The notes: generated by a model from the letters alone, not told the origin. Positions 15,782 through 25,836 are shown, numbered from the stretch's first letter. The stretch is DNA of 64,000 bases from Taibaiella lutea (GCF_008629695.1 NZ_VWSH01000001.1:213990-277989); one strand, 5' to 3'. Program-made: numbers and translations.

Positions 15782-18700
15782 TTATCGCATGATGTAAAGC
15801 TTGCCATATCCGTTTTTGAAAAATTTATCAACGGTTGCATTGGCTCTATGCTCAACATCTTCACCTCTGATGGACGTAATGACTCTGTACAAATACACGC
15901 CATTACCAAGCATTTGCCCATACTCGTCTTTACCATCCCAACGATAATCTGTTATATTTCTACCCACATGCAAATTACCCAGCTCTGCCTTCTTTATTTC
16001 ACGTACAACTTTACCTGTAACAGAAAGTACCTGAATTTTAAATTGAGAAGGTACTTCGGAGCCCGTCAGTGTAAATACAAATTGAGTTGCTGTTGAAAAA
16101 GGATTCGGATAATTCAACACATTTGTAATGGAGGGTGTATTTTCAACTGTAAAATTAATTTTATAAGCAAGAGAAGTGTTACCTGCTACGTTTCCTATTC
16201 TGTCTTTACCTGTAACCACAAGCTGATAAACACCATCTTCTGTTAAATTAGGCCTGTATTCTATCCTGGCTTCGTTCTTTGTGCCATTGACGTTTGTGGC
16301 CGGAATAAACTTACAAGTGTTGCCATCTATTGGTATTTCAACAGGAGTAGATTGATCAGGGTATAATAACTGAACCTTTAACAAGGAAGAATCATCCAAT
16401 GGAAGAAATTTATTTTCATCTCTGAGCAGCACACGAATGAACGGTTTTGCAGAAACAATGTCTTTATCCAGAATATGAATGCCATCAAAAGTTACATCCA
16501 GCAATGGATTTTGTTTATCGGCAACAACATATTGGCTCAAATAACCCAGATTATTGGGATGATATTGTTCCGGTTGGTCATTATCAGGATTAGCTTCTAC
16601 CAATAAGAAGTCTTTGCCATGGTAATTGGAAATATCATAATTCAACGTCACGATTAAAGTGTCATTTCCTGATAACGGCTTATATCTGCGTGGTGTATCT
16701 AAGTCGTGTTTAATGCCCGATGCGTCAATCAACTTATATTGCACCAACATGCTATCCATAGGATAAGGAGTCAGATTTTCAATTGCTATCTCAAACTTAC
16801 TTTTCTGACCTTCACCTGTTGTATCATTATGAACAAAGTGGGCTGCGGCATTTAAAGCTGCTTCAGGAACAGGTGAATATAATACTCTCCAATAATCCAG
16901 ATAAGGAGCTGAGCGCGCAAAACTATCGCTATTATGCCATACCAATTTCAAATTAGGATAGATTGCGGCATTGATAAAAGCCAAAGAAGTATCTGTTGAT
17001 GAGCCGCGATATAACAATGTTTCATTACTGATCGTATCAAGGCCAATTACATCTACAAAGCTTGAATCATATTGAGGAGCATTGTCGGTTGCTGATGTTT
17101 TCCATTTTAAAGCTTGCCATTCTTTTGCCGGGCCTACAATTTTAGAAGTTACATTCCCACTGTCCGTATTACTCCTGAAAGTAGCAGTGAATTCAATTTT
17201 ATCGGTTCCACCATTACTGATTTCCTGCGTTACAGGGTAACTATTATCTCCCTTTTTTCTAAAAAACGCAAATGCTCTTTTGAAAGTAAATTGGTCTATC
17301 ATGTCAAAACCAAGATTCTTTATAGCATGATAAAGTGAATTCCCTGCTCCATATGTAGCAGTATCTGCCTGCCATTTATCAGCAGTTTGCTGATCCCATA
17401 TCGCACCCGGAGGTCCATCATAAATCAAATTTTTAATCAGTATATAATCTCCGGCCGGAATACTTTCTATAAATAACCTGGCTCTGTTTCTGCTGGCAGA
17501 ATCACTGGTTAAGTATTCGAAAACATAGCGGGGAACAGGAGCACTACAATATATAGAACCCTGGGAACCTTGTCCTACGAAAGAGCCCTGTCCTATGCCA
17601 GGCTGTCCGGGAAGCGGGTAATTAGCCATTAACTGTCCTGAAACGGAATCAATAACAGCAATCTGCACAGAACCTGTATAACCACAACCTACTCCACCAA
17701 ATCTGACATCATTTAGTGATTGATCCATATTTTGATAATCGTTCAATAAAGGACTAATGACCTTAGCAGACACTTTCAGCGTATTGATTATGCCATCATA
17801 TTTAAATTTCCTGGTTTGGGGAACCAATGCCAGGCCTGTATATGGTTCGTCTTTCAGATATTGGAAATAATGTGATTGATTCCAACCATCTGAGCCATTA
17901 GCCAGATAGACAAAGGAACTATAGTTCCAATTATTAACTCCATTAACCAAAGAGTCTGGTGCAGCCCTCCAGTAATATACAGTACTGTCTTTGTAAACAA
18001 GATTTGGTTTCCATTTTATAACGCCACCCATACTTGTAATAGTAGTGCTTTGCTTTAAAAAGCTATTAAAATTCTCTGTTGTATCAATTTCCAGTTTATA
18101 GTTTCTTATTGGTGCAAAAGCGTTGAGAGTGGAAGCTTTTAGTGTAATGTCCTGCTGATGCATTATCGCAAATTCTTTAGGATAAACAGGGATGATACTT
18201 TCAGAATAAATATACAATTGGTAAATAACTTCGTTATTATCCTCCGACAGTTCGTCGTATTGCTCTTTTGAATCAATCTTTATGGCATAATTGTTTAAAC
18301 CGATATCAGTCGTCTCATTCAGAGGAACTTTAAACGTAATAGTATCTGTGTTGAACAGATTAGTCACTCTTATAGAATCCTGAAACAAGACATTATTATT
18401 TCCCGGAAGCGTATGTCTTAATCTAACCCAAACACTATCTTCAGTTGCTTTACCAAGGTTATACAAAACAACTTTTAAATCAAAACTATCAATTGCCGTA
18501 GTCACATTTGCCGGTATTGTATTTACGCCTGATTCTTCTATAGCAAAATCAGTTTTATCAGGATTATACGTCAATAAGCCGGGGTCTCCTTGATAGAGCT
18601 GGCATTGTGTATGAATGTCCATAAAAACATCGTTACCCAAAGTTTGCAGGTATGCTATATTATCTCTGTATTGCATACCCATTCTTTTACCATAGCTTTT

Positions 18701-20848
18701 ATAAGCCATTGAACGATAAAGTCCCGTCATGTAATTGGGTAAAGTACCTGTGAAACCGGTATTGTCGGCTGCTATCATTGCAATGGCACCACCGTTAACT
18801 GAAGTAATATATTGCTCACTTATTGTCTTTATAGAGCTATTGGAAAAAATATATGCAACCTCACAGGCATAAGCTCCAAACACCGGGAACTTCGGACTGG
18901 AATGATACACATCCGGAGAGTTAAGATTATAATCAAAACCGGCAGTGGAACCATGACCATAAAATGATATAAAGCTGACACCGTTGCTAATTAAACTATC
19001 AACTACGGGATTATCAACATTTTCAACAGGATCGGTTGTTGTCTTTTTTATAGTTGTAACTGTCGCTCCAACAAGTGTATCTTCAATAATACCTTTACAA
19101 TTATTCAAAGCAGGCAATAATTGCTGTTCCTGTAAATTCAGATCAGATGAACCTGCAATATGCAATCCTCTTTTTTTCCATAGGTCATGTTCTACTGTCG
19201 GTTTGGGTAATCCCGGTTTTATAGCCGTCTCATAGTCCTTTACTTTCGATAAATAATTGCCTATCTCCTGGTTACTCCAGGCCGATAATCTTCCGGTAGC
19301 TAAAAGAGGGGTCTGATCATTATTAAAACTTGAAAACAAATTATCAGAACCGGGATTTCCCCACGTCGGAATACTTGGATAATTGACGGCACTGACCTGA
19401 GTTGTCACATAATCAGATCCGCGCCCTATTATAAACAAATATTCAGGTTTTACTGTCCAGACATTATTAGCAAAATTGATGAAGTTGCGTATGCTCAAAG
19501 GATGTTGATCATGACCATAGGCAAATTGATCATACAATTCTGTTACATCCACTACTACTGACTGAAAAGAGCCGCCATCAGAACCATTTCTGTATTGTTT
19601 GTATTGATTAACGTAGTCAGGCGAGGCATTTATATAATCTTTATGGCTAAGGATAATATAATTTCCCTGATTAGCGGTAAGAGCATAATTTTTGAATGGA
19701 ACGCTTTTCAAGTCTAAATTATCTGATATGGATGCTACATTAGTAAGGAATACATCTCTTGGCATTATAGATATATCCAGATAGAATTTGAGTAAGCCAC
19801 CCGACTCTGTCCCGATATAAATCTTATTATTTGTCCTGTCGTACAGACGTGGCGATTGCCCCCCTGTAGAAAATCCGCTTATTTCAATATATCGGTCAGA
19901 TGAAGGTATCTGAAACGATGCCTGTGTGGAAAAATTCCCGGAAAAATCATATGTTCTCGGGTATTTTATTTTTCCCAAAAAAACGTAAAATGTACTGTTA
20001 TCAGAAAAAGTCAAATTATTGGAACCCGATAAACCGGAACTTACAAAGCTTTTAACTTTCTTTACTAATTGAAAATTACTGACAAAGGAAGTGTCGAAAA
20101 GAGCATTGCCATTAAGAGTGATATGCTTATTTAAGGATTGTCCTACACTGGCTTCTGCAAAATTAAAAGAAACTTCTGAAGCCGGACCTGATGCATAAAC
20201 ATTAGGTGTATTTAATACCAGATTACCGGAGGTACTGCCAAAATATGCCCATCCTTCTCCCAAATCAAAATCCGAGGAGTAAAATCCTCCGGAATAATAC
20301 GACTGTCCGGGATCGAAAGAATATTTTGAAAGATTGGAAGGATAAACAGTTGTCCAACAAAATGAAGCGGCAGGAGGCGGCACTCCCGGAATAGCATTAT
20401 TTATCAGGCTGTAACGAAAATGTGTAGAAGCATCATAAGTAAGGAAATAACTAATCGTATCCTTCACGGAGATTACTGTGCTTTCGATATCAGGTTGAAA
20501 AAAAGGCCCGGAATACAAAGCCGTATCAATGATACCATCCACTTTTGTACCATAAAATTCTATATAATCATTTACTCCCAATGTTCCATTTGTTGAGACA
20601 TATATGGGTAACTGCTGACCATCACGATATAAAGCAAACTGACTTCCTGTAACAGCACTCATATTATTGGCAGCGAGCTGAGCTTGCGTAATCCTGTATA
20701 TTCCTTCTTTGGTTATTTTTAATTTGTAATAAGTGTTATCAAAATTGATCCAGCTATTGCTATATTGCGCATGAACATTTTGTATAAATAAACCTGCAAA
20801 GAAAAACAGGATAAGGAGTGAAATATTTCTTGATATAATTTTTCTCAT
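15782..20848 (-). CDS. PorU-like C25 (gingipain-family) peptidase of the type IX secretion system
   Basis: This 1688-residue protein has a signal peptide. Its C25 peptidase domain contains the catalytic His (SFYGHGSTAG, about residue 630) and Cys (GAYACEVAY, about 660), preceded by the family segment PEYLFIIGRGSDYVTT. Beta-rich modules follow, including CARDB-like segments (VVLYNLGKATEDSVWVRL). A FlgD-like or type-A sorting module closes it (NYPNPFSTATQFVF, GKVVREIKK, LGNGVYLYRV). PorU is the sortase that removes C-terminal signals and attaches cargo to the surface, and its partner PorV is encoded just upstream. The protein is several hundred residues longer than the PorU of Porphyromonas gingivalis, so PorU-like is safer than PorU. 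Confidence 0.85.
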   Translation of the reverse strand: MRKIISRNISLLILFFFAGLFIQNVHAQYSNSWINFDNTYYKLKITKEGIYRITQAQLAANNMSAVTGSQFALYRDGQQLPIYVSTNGTLGVNDYIEFYGTKVDGIIDTALYSGPFFQPDIESTVISVKDTISYFLTYDASTHFRYSLINNAIPGVPPPAASFCWTTVYPSNLSKYSFDPGQSYYSGGFYSSDFDLGEGWAYFGSTSGNLVLNTPNVYASGPASEVSFNFAEASVGQSLNKHITLNGNALFDTSFVSNFQLVKKVKSFVSSGLSGSNNLTFSDNSTFYVFLGKIKYPRTYDFSGNFSTQASFQIPSSDRYIEISGFSTGGQSPRLYDRTNNKIYIGTESGGLLKFYLDISIMPRDVFLTNVASISDNLDLKSVPFKNYALTANQGNYIILSHKDYINASPDYVNQYKQYRNGSDGGSFQSVVVDVTELYDQFAYGHDQHPLSIRNFINFANNVWTVKPEYLFIIGRGSDYVTTQVSAVNYPSIPTWGNPGSDNLFSSFNNDQTPLLATGRLSAWSNQEIGNYLSKVKDYETAIKPGLPKPTVEHDLWKKRGLHIAGSSDLNLQEQQLLPALNNCKGIIEDTLVGATVTTIKKTTTDPVENVDNPVVDSLISNGVSFISFYGHGSTAGFDYNLNSPDVYHSSPKFPVFGAYACEVAYIFSNSSIKTISEQYITSVNGGAIAMIAADNTGFTGTLPNYMTGLYRSMAYKSYGKRMGMQYRDNIAYLQTLGNDVFMDIHTQCQLYQGDPGLLTYNPDKTDFAIEESGVNTIPANVTTAIDSFDLKVVLYNLGKATEDSVWVRLRHTLPGNNNVLFQDSIRVTNLFNTDTITFKVPLNETTDIGLNNYAIKIDSKEQYDELSEDNNEVIYQLYIYSESIIPVYPKEFAIMHQQDITLKASTLNAFAPIRNYKLEIDTTENFNSFLKQSTTITSMGGVIKWKPNLVYKDSTVYYWRAAPDSLVNGVNNWNYSSFVYLANGSDGWNQSHYFQYLKDEPYTGLALVPQTRKFKYDGIINTLKVSAKVISPLLNDYQNMDQSLNDVRFGGVGCGYTGSVQIAVIDSVSGQLMANYPLPGQPGIGQGSFVGQGSQGSIYCSAPVPRYVFEYLTSDSASRNRARLFIESIPAGDYILIKNLIYDGPPGAIWDQQTADKWQADTATYGAGNSLYHAIKNLGFDMIDQFTFKRAFAFFRKKGDNSYPVTQEISNGGTDKIEFTATFRSNTDSGNVTSKIVGPAKEWQALKWKTSATDNAPQYDSSFVDVIGLDTISNETLLYRGSSTDTSLAFINAAIYPNLKLVWHNSDSFARSAPYLDYWRVLYSPVPEAALNAAAHFVHNDTTGEGQKSKFEIAIENLTPYPMDSMLVQYKLIDASGIKHDLDTPRRYKPLSGNDTLIVTLNYDISNYHGKDFLLVEANPDNDQPEQYHPNNLGYLSQYVVADKQNPLLDVTFDGIHILDKDIVSAKPFIRVLLRDENKFLPLDDSSLLKVQLLYPDQSTPVEIPIDGNTCKFIPATNVNGTKNEARIEYRPNLTEDGVYQLVVTGKDRIGNVAGNTSLAYKINFTVENTPSITNVLNYPNPFSTATQFVFTLTGSEVPSQFKIQVLSVTGKVVREIKKAELGNLHVGRNITDYRWDGKDEYGQMLGNGVYLYRVITSIRGEDVEHRANATVDKFFKNGYGKLYIMR

Positions 20849-20880
20849 CTGGTAAAATTGAAATGAATAGGACTTGAAAT

Positions 20881-22056
20881 TTAATTTGTTCCTTTTACAT
20901 CCGGTTTCGGAGTAACAGGTAACGGACTTGAGTTACTATCCGCAGGCTTTTTCTTTGCCTTCATAATATCCAAACGAATAGAAATCACATGTGACATCAG
21001 CGGATTGTCCTGCATCTGTAAACTTGTAAAGGCATAGTCAATAGCAAAACTTTTTACTTTAAAACCAACACCAATGGAAGGTTGAAAAACAGTATATTTC
21101 TTCACATTTAAAGTATCGGAATTATCAAGCGCTCTGTAAAAATTACCAACACCCGCACGCAGGAAAATAGTATTTTTATAACTGGCCTCCACACCCATTT
21201 TGGGGTCAATACTAATAGGATTACTTGCAATAAGCGTGCTTCTTTTACCATCCGTGGTTACATCAAAACCTAACTCAGCAAGAACCTGAAAATCATTATC
21301 CGGTTTCAGGAAAGTATGCGCCACACCAAAATTCAATCTTGGCATCATCACTTCATAGGATTTAATAGGAATTTCGTTACCGGTTTTACCAAAAACTTCT
21401 TTTTCGTGATCATTTAAATGAAAGGACCATGCTGTATAACTTGTTGTAATATCTTTCGCCGTTAACCCAAACCGCCAGCTTTTATATTTCATCTGAAAAC
21501 CCAAATCCATTCCGAAACCCCATGCATTTGCCATGCTTCCCACGTTTCTGTATATAATTTTTGCATTGCCGCCTATGCTTGTTTCAATCAAAGGGTTTTT
21601 CTTAAACAAACTCAGTTTTTGAGCATAAGACAGAAAAACAGCGTAATCTCCTGCAGAAAATTCTTTAAGTTTGCTATCATCAAATGAACCATCGGGCTGC
21701 ACATAATCCAATGTATAAGGAATATTATCTGTGGCAAAACGAATAAAAGAAATACCGATTGCGCGTTTTTTATCTTTTAAAGGAATAGCAACTGCGCCGT
21801 AATCATATTTAAAAATACCTGCAAAATACTCTGCGTGCATCAAACCCGCCTGAACATCAGATTCCATTCCTGTAAGACCTGCAGGATTCCAGTAAGCAGA
21901 ATATACATCTGAAGTGGTAGCAGACGTTGCCCCGGCCATACCCAACCCTCTCGCACCGACACCAATATTCAGGTATTCATTTACATAAATACGCTTTTGG
22001 GCAAAACTCGAAAAACATGCAATAGAACTAAATAAAAAAAGTATTGTTTTCTTCAT
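20881..22056 (-). CDS. PorV/PorQ-family outer-membrane protein of type IX secretion
   Basis: The 391-residue protein has a signal peptide (MKKTILFLFSSIACFSSFAQ). The family signature follows at once (NIGVGARGLGMAGATSATTSDVYSAYWNPAGL), and a FadL-like barrel has regular amphipathic strands. PorV shuttles folded cargo from the translocon to the sortase PorU. It lies 32 bases upstream of the C25 peptidase gene on the same strand, the arrangement known for porV and porU. A short Pro/Ser/Lys-rich tail after the last strand (KKKPADSNSSPLPVTPKPDVKG) is unusual for a barrel and may project into the periplasm. Confidence 0.88.
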   Translation of the reverse strand: MKKTILFLFSSIACFSSFAQKRIYVNEYLNIGVGARGLGMAGATSATTSDVYSAYWNPAGLTGMESDVQAGLMHAEYFAGIFKYDYGAVAIPLKDKKRAIGISFIRFATDNIPYTLDYVQPDGSFDDSKLKEFSAGDYAVFLSYAQKLSLFKKNPLIETSIGGNAKIIYRNVGSMANAWGFGMDLGFQMKYKSWRFGLTAKDITTSYTAWSFHLNDHEKEVFGKTGNEIPIKSYEVMMPRLNFGVAHTFLKPDNDFQVLAELGFDVTTDGKRSTLIASNPISIDPKMGVEASYKNTIFLRAGVGNFYRALDNSDTLNVKKYTVFQPSIGVGFKVKSFAIDYAFTSLQMQDNPLMSHVISIRLDIMKAKKKPADSNSSPLPVTPKPDVKGTN

Positions 22057-22209
22057 AATCGCTGACTATTGATTCAAGGGTTATTCTTCTAAACGTAAAC
22101 AAGTAATAAAAATTGCTTTTATATATGCCTGCATAAAATAAATGCTCTCCAAAGTTAACGAACAACACATAGCATTCCAACTACTATTAATACTATGTCC
22201 ATCAAAATC

Positions 22210-22240
22210 TTGCCAATTATATAAAACACCCCTATTTTTG
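22210..22240 (+). promoter_or_regulatory. Promoter of tyrS
   Basis: TTG at 22210-22212 is separated by 20 bases from TATTTTTG at 22233-22240, matching the -33/-7 layout. A second TATTTTTG lies at 22252-22259. Both place transcription starts inside the long in-frame extension of tyrS, which argues for the downstream TTG start codon. Confidence 0.5.
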
Positions 22241-22291
22241 CTAACAACCAGTATTTTTGATAACATAAATACCATTTTAAAAAGAGAAGTT

Positions 22292-23581
22292 TTGGCTACA
22301 AATTTTATTCCCGAATTACAAAAGAGAGGTTTATTACAAGATATCATTCCCGGCACAGAGGAACAATTGGCAAAAGAAATGACTTCCGGTTATGTGGGTT
22401 TTGACCCGACATCCGACAGTTTGCATATCGGAAGCATGTTACCTATCATTTTATTAATGCATCTGCAAAAAGCAGGCCACAAACCTTATGCTTTAATCGG
22501 AGGTGCAACAGGCATGATTGGCGACCCTTCGGGAAAATCGGCCGAGCGTAATTTGTTGGATATGGATACCCTGAGTAAAAACGTAGAAGGCATAAAGAAA
22601 CAATTATCCAGATTTCTGAACTTTAACGACAATATTCCTAATAAAGCCGAACTGGTAAACAATTACGATTGGTTTAAAGATTTCAATTTCCTTGATTTTA
22701 TCCGTGACGTGGGTAAGCACATTACAGTGAATTATATGATGTCTAAGGATTCCGTTAAAAACAGACTGGAAGGCACGTCAGGAATGTCGTTTACTGAATT
22801 TACCTATCAATTGATTCAGGGTTATGATTTCTATTATCTTAATAAAGAAAATAATATCAAGCTTCAATTTGGCGGTGCCGATCAATGGGGCAATATCGTA
22901 ACCGGAACAGAAATGATCCGCAAAAAAGGCGGTAGCGATGCTTTTGCATTTACGTGTCCGTTGTTGAAAAAAGCAGATGGCGGTAAATTCGGCAAATCCG
23001 AATCAGGTAATGTATGGCTTGACAGAGAAAAAACTTCGCCTTATGCTTTTTATCAATATTGGTTAAATGTTGCAGATGAAGATGCGAAGAAATTAATTAA
23101 AATTTTCACGTTTCTGCCTTTATCTAAAATCGATGAATTAATTAAAGAACACGAAGGAGCAGAACAGCTAAGAATATTACAAAAGAAGCTGGCGGAAGAA
23201 ATTACAATTATGGTTCATAGTAAGGCAGATTTTGATGCAGCAATAAAAACCACTAATTTCCTTTTTGGGAAAAACACCAATGAAGATTTGAATGCACTTT
23301 CAAAAGAAGAATTTATAGAACTAATGACAGGAGTTCCATTTGTTAGTTATAAAAAGGACTTATTAAACGAGAGTTTGGATATCATTCAATTCCTATCAGA
23401 TACCGGAATTTTTCCGTCAAAAGGAGAAGCAAGGAAAATGATTCAAGGTGGCGGAGTGAGTATCAATAGAACGAAAATAAATAAGGATATAACTTCTTTA
23501 GACAAATCCTATTTATTAAAAGATAAATTCATGCTGATTAATAAAGGAAGAAAAGAAGTACATCTTGTAACTTTTGAATAA
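22292..23581 (+). CDS. tyrS: Tyrosine--tRNA ligase
   Basis: The catalytic core has the class I HIGH-like motif (DSLHIGSML) and the KMSKS-like loop (KFGKSESGN). Tyrosine-binding residues lie in QLIQGYDFYYLN and FGGADQWGNIVTG, and a C-terminal S4 RNA-binding domain is present (IFPSKGEARKMIQGGGVSIN). The enzyme charges tRNA-Tyr. The open frame reaches back to 22142, but the family normally begins ATNFIPELQKRG. The TTG at 22292 follows AAAGAGAAG and lies downstream of the promoter elements, giving 429 residues, the usual length. The 50-residue extension has no resemblance to the family. Confidence 0.93.
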   Translation: MATNFIPELQKRGLLQDIIPGTEEQLAKEMTSGYVGFDPTSDSLHIGSMLPIILLMHLQKAGHKPYALIGGATGMIGDPSGKSAERNLLDMDTLSKNVEGIKKQLSRFLNFNDNIPNKAELVNNYDWFKDFNFLDFIRDVGKHITVNYMMSKDSVKNRLEGTSGMSFTEFTYQLIQGYDFYYLNKENNIKLQFGGADQWGNIVTGTEMIRKKGGSDAFAFTCPLLKKADGGKFGKSESGNVWLDREKTSPYAFYQYWLNVADEDAKKLIKIFTFLPLSKIDELIKEHEGAEQLRILQKKLAEEITIMVHSKADFDAAIKTTNFLFGKNTNEDLNALSKEEFIELMTGVPFVSYKKDLLNESLDIIQFLSDTGIFPSKGEARKMIQGGGVSINRTKINKDITSLDKSYLLKDKFMLINKGRKEVHLVTFE

Positions 23582-23588
23582 TAATTAT

Positions 23589-23619
23589 AAATGCGGAATT
23601 TAAACGTTCCGCATTTTTT
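23589..23619 (+). terminator. Rho-independent terminator after tyrS
   Basis: A 10-bp stem (AAATGCGGAA with TTCCGCATTT), an 8-base loop and a T run lie directly after the tyrS stop codon. Confidence 0.8.
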
Positions 23620-23634
23620 ATAAAAACCAGGTCT

Positions 23635-25140
23635 ATGAAAATATTCACTGCTGCACAAATAAAAGCTTTGGATGCATTTACCATTCAGGAGCAGAATATT
23701 ACTTCATCAGAATTGATGGAACGTGCAGCTACAGCTTGTTTTCAATGGATTACATCCCATTATCCTATTCAGAAACCAATTTTGGTTTTATGTGGCATGG
23801 GCAATAATGGAGGTGACGGGCTGGCACTTTGCCGGATATTAATCCAACATGGTTTTTCCGCAAAAGCAGTTATTCTGAAACACAGGGAAACTTTTTCTGA
23901 TGATGCAAGTCACAACCTGACATCATTGCATCACCAGGCTCCTGATGATATCCAGATACTTGAACCCGGTTCTTTTGTAACAGGAATCGATGAGAATATC
24001 CTCGTAATAGATGCGCTTTTTGGAACAGGTTTGAACCGCGCTTTGGATGAATGGACTGCCGAATTCGTTCATGAAATCAATGAATTGCCAAACGAGATTA
24101 TCAGTATTGATATTCCCAGCGGATTACCTTCCGATGTTTTGCCGACAAAGAATGCAGCCGTTATTGAGGCAAATCATACTTTAAGTTTTCAGTTATACAA
24201 ACGCAGCTTCCTGCATCCTGAATCTTCAAAATTTACCGGCAAAATTCATTTACTGCATATTGGCCTGAATGAAAAATTTATAGAAGCGACACACTCTCAA
24301 TACAAGATTATTGATAAACAAGTTGTGAAAGAGATTTATAAACCCCGCAATTCATTCGGGCATAAAGGAAATTTCGGAAGGGCGCAGGTTGTTGGCGGTA
24401 GCTATGGCAAAATCGGCGCTATAACATTAGCAGGCAAAGCATGCGCAAAAGCCGGAGCAGGATTGGTTTTCACACTCGCCCCATCCTGTGGCAACAATAT
24501 TATTCAGACCACAAATCCGGAAAGCATGTTTATTGCTTCGGGTGAAAAATTCATAAATGAGATTAAAGTTAACAAATCTATAAATGCTATTGGAATCGGA
24601 CCGGGATTGGACACGGAAGCTGCTACTAAAGAGGCTTTACTACAATTTTTAGAAACAAATGAAAAGCCCTTGGTAATAGATGCAGATGCGCTTAACCTGC
24701 TTTCTGAAAATGAAGAACATTTACTGAAACTGAAATATGCTGCAATCCTTACGCCGCATCCAAAGGAATTTGAACGATTATTCGGTACTGCGGTCGATAC
24801 TATGTTTCAGGTTGAAATAGGCAGGGCTAAAGCCATGAAATACAACATTCACATCATTTTAAAAGGTCATCATACAGCAGTTCTGACTCCTTCGGGAGAA
24901 TGCTGGTACAATATGACCGGTAACGCCGGAATGGCTACCGGTGGCAGCGGCGATGTCCTTACCGGCATTCTTACAGCTTTATTAGCTCAGGGATATACAA
25001 CTAAAGACGCTTGCTTATTAGGTGTTTATTTACATGGCCTGGCAGGAGATCTGGCTGCCAATGAACTTTCAGAAGAATCACTAATTGCCGGAGATATTAT
25101 TGATTATCTGGGAAAAGCATTTTTGACATTCAAAGATTAA
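23635..25140 (+). CDS. Bifunctional NAD(P)H-hydrate epimerase / ADP-dependent NAD(P)H-hydrate dehydratase
   Basis: The 501-residue protein fuses two repair activities. Residues 1-210 are the YjeF-type epimerase (LCGMGNNGGDGLALCR, IDALFGTGLNR, SIDIPSGLPSD). Residues 225-501 are the ribokinase-like dehydratase (VVGGSYGKIGAITLAGKACAKAGAGL, LTPHPKEFERLFG, and the nucleotide and catalytic signature NAGMATGGSGDVLTG). Together they restore hydrated NADH and NADPH. The start ATG is 53 bases after tyrS, beyond its terminator. The fusion is the standard bacterial arrangement and the length is normal. Confidence 0.95.
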   Translation: MKIFTAAQIKALDAFTIQEQNITSSELMERAATACFQWITSHYPIQKPILVLCGMGNNGGDGLALCRILIQHGFSAKAVILKHRETFSDDASHNLTSLHHQAPDDIQILEPGSFVTGIDENILVIDALFGTGLNRALDEWTAEFVHEINELPNEIISIDIPSGLPSDVLPTKNAAVIEANHTLSFQLYKRSFLHPESSKFTGKIHLLHIGLNEKFIEATHSQYKIIDKQVVKEIYKPRNSFGHKGNFGRAQVVGGSYGKIGAITLAGKACAKAGAGLVFTLAPSCGNNIIQTTNPESMFIASGEKFINEIKVNKSINAIGIGPGLDTEAATKEALLQFLETNEKPLVIDADALNLLSENEEHLLKLKYAAILTPHPKEFERLFGTAVDTMFQVEIGRAKAMKYNIHIILKGHHTAVLTPSGECWYNMTGNAGMATGGSGDVLTGILTALLAQGYTTKDACLLGVYLHGLAGDLAANELSEESLIAGDIIDYLGKAFLTFKD

Positions 25141-25164
25141 TCATTGCAAGACTATCCCTTATAC

Positions 25165-25198
25165 AAGAAAGCAGCACCTGATAGGATGCTGCTTTCTT
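25165..25198. terminator. Bidirectional terminator between convergent genes
   Basis: A perfect 12-bp stem (AAGAAAGCAGCA with TGCTGCTTTCTT) and 10-base loop lie between the NAD(P)H-hydrate repair gene (plus) and the DUF3276 gene (minus). Confidence 0.8.
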
Positions 25199-25212
25199 TA
25201 CGAATTGTAAAA

Positions 25213-25677
25213 TTATATTTTCCACGCATCCATTCCTGCGTCATCATCGTCGGCAGTAATAACGGAAGCAGTTTCTGATACGGTATTAGTAGTGGGTTCA
25301 GAAATGTAGCTTGTAGCAGGTTCAGCAGCAGCATACGTTTTTTCTCCTGTGTATTCGCTACCTTCTTCATTTTCATCATGATTGAAAGCATCGAAATCGA
25401 AATCAGGCATCAAATCAGTTTTAACATACTCAACAGTTTCAGTCAAAGCAGCTAAAAATTTATTGAAATCTTCTTTGTAGATAAACATTTTATGACGATC
25501 ATATCCATCATCATTAAAACGCTTCTTGCTTTCGGTAATAGTGATGAAATAATCGCTTCCACGAGTTTCGCGAACATCAAAGAAATAAGTCCTTCTTTTA
25601 CCGGCTTTTACTCTTTTACTAAAAATGCTTTCAGCATTTCTTTTCTCGTCAAAAGGTTTGTTGTTTTCGTACGCCAC
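25213..25677 (-). CDS. PUR-alpha-like nucleic-acid-binding protein, DUF3276
   Basis: The 154-residue protein matches the Bacteroidota/spirochaete PUR family (DUF3276): ESIFSKRVKAGKRRTYFFDVRETRGSDYFITITESKKRF, then a helix (KMFIYKEDFNKFLAALTETVEYVK). Family members bind single-stranded DNA or RNA as dimers. A long acidic Ser/Thr/Asp-rich tail (about residues 100-154) is poorly conserved and probably disordered. The start codon is GTG at 25675-25677 (MAYENNKPF). It is served by a promoter that fits both consensus elements at the ideal spacing. Confidence 0.9.
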   Translation of the reverse strand: MAYENNKPFDEKRNAESIFSKRVKAGKRRTYFFDVRETRGSDYFITITESKKRFNDDGYDRHKMFIYKEDFNKFLAALTETVEYVKTDLMPDFDFDAFNHDENEEGSEYTGEKTYAAAEPATSYISEPTTNTVSETASVITADDDDAGMDAWKI

Positions 25678-25715
25678 AGTTCAAATTTTTATAGTTAGTA
25701 AATTTTTTAGATTCG

Positions 25716-25746
25716 CAAAAATAAGGAAGTTAAGTATGTAACCAAA
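25716..25746 (-). promoter_or_regulatory. Promoter of the DUF3276 gene
   Basis: On the minus strand, TTTG (25743-25746) is followed after exactly 19 bases by TATTTTTG (25716-25723). This is one of the two best matches to the Bacteroidota promoter in the window. The predicted leader is about 35 bases. Confidence 0.75.
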
Positions 25747-25792
25747 TTATTTTATAGTAAAACTTTTGTAATTAATTAGACGATTCAAAACA

Positions 25793-25818
25793 AAAGGCGG
25801 CTCTTTGGAGCCGCCTTT
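25793..25818 (-). terminator. Terminator after sucC
   Basis: A GC-rich 11-bp stem (AAAGGCGGCTC with GAGCCGCCTTT) and 4-base loop are followed on the minus strand by TTGTTTTG, 19 bases past the sucC stop codon. Confidence 0.8.
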
Positions 25819-25836
25819 AAAATCAATTTAGTAAAA

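Noticed and set aside
15697-15936. 79-codon open frame overlapping the end of the C25 peptidase
   Set aside because: It lies in another frame of a well-supported gene and has no resemblance to a known protein.
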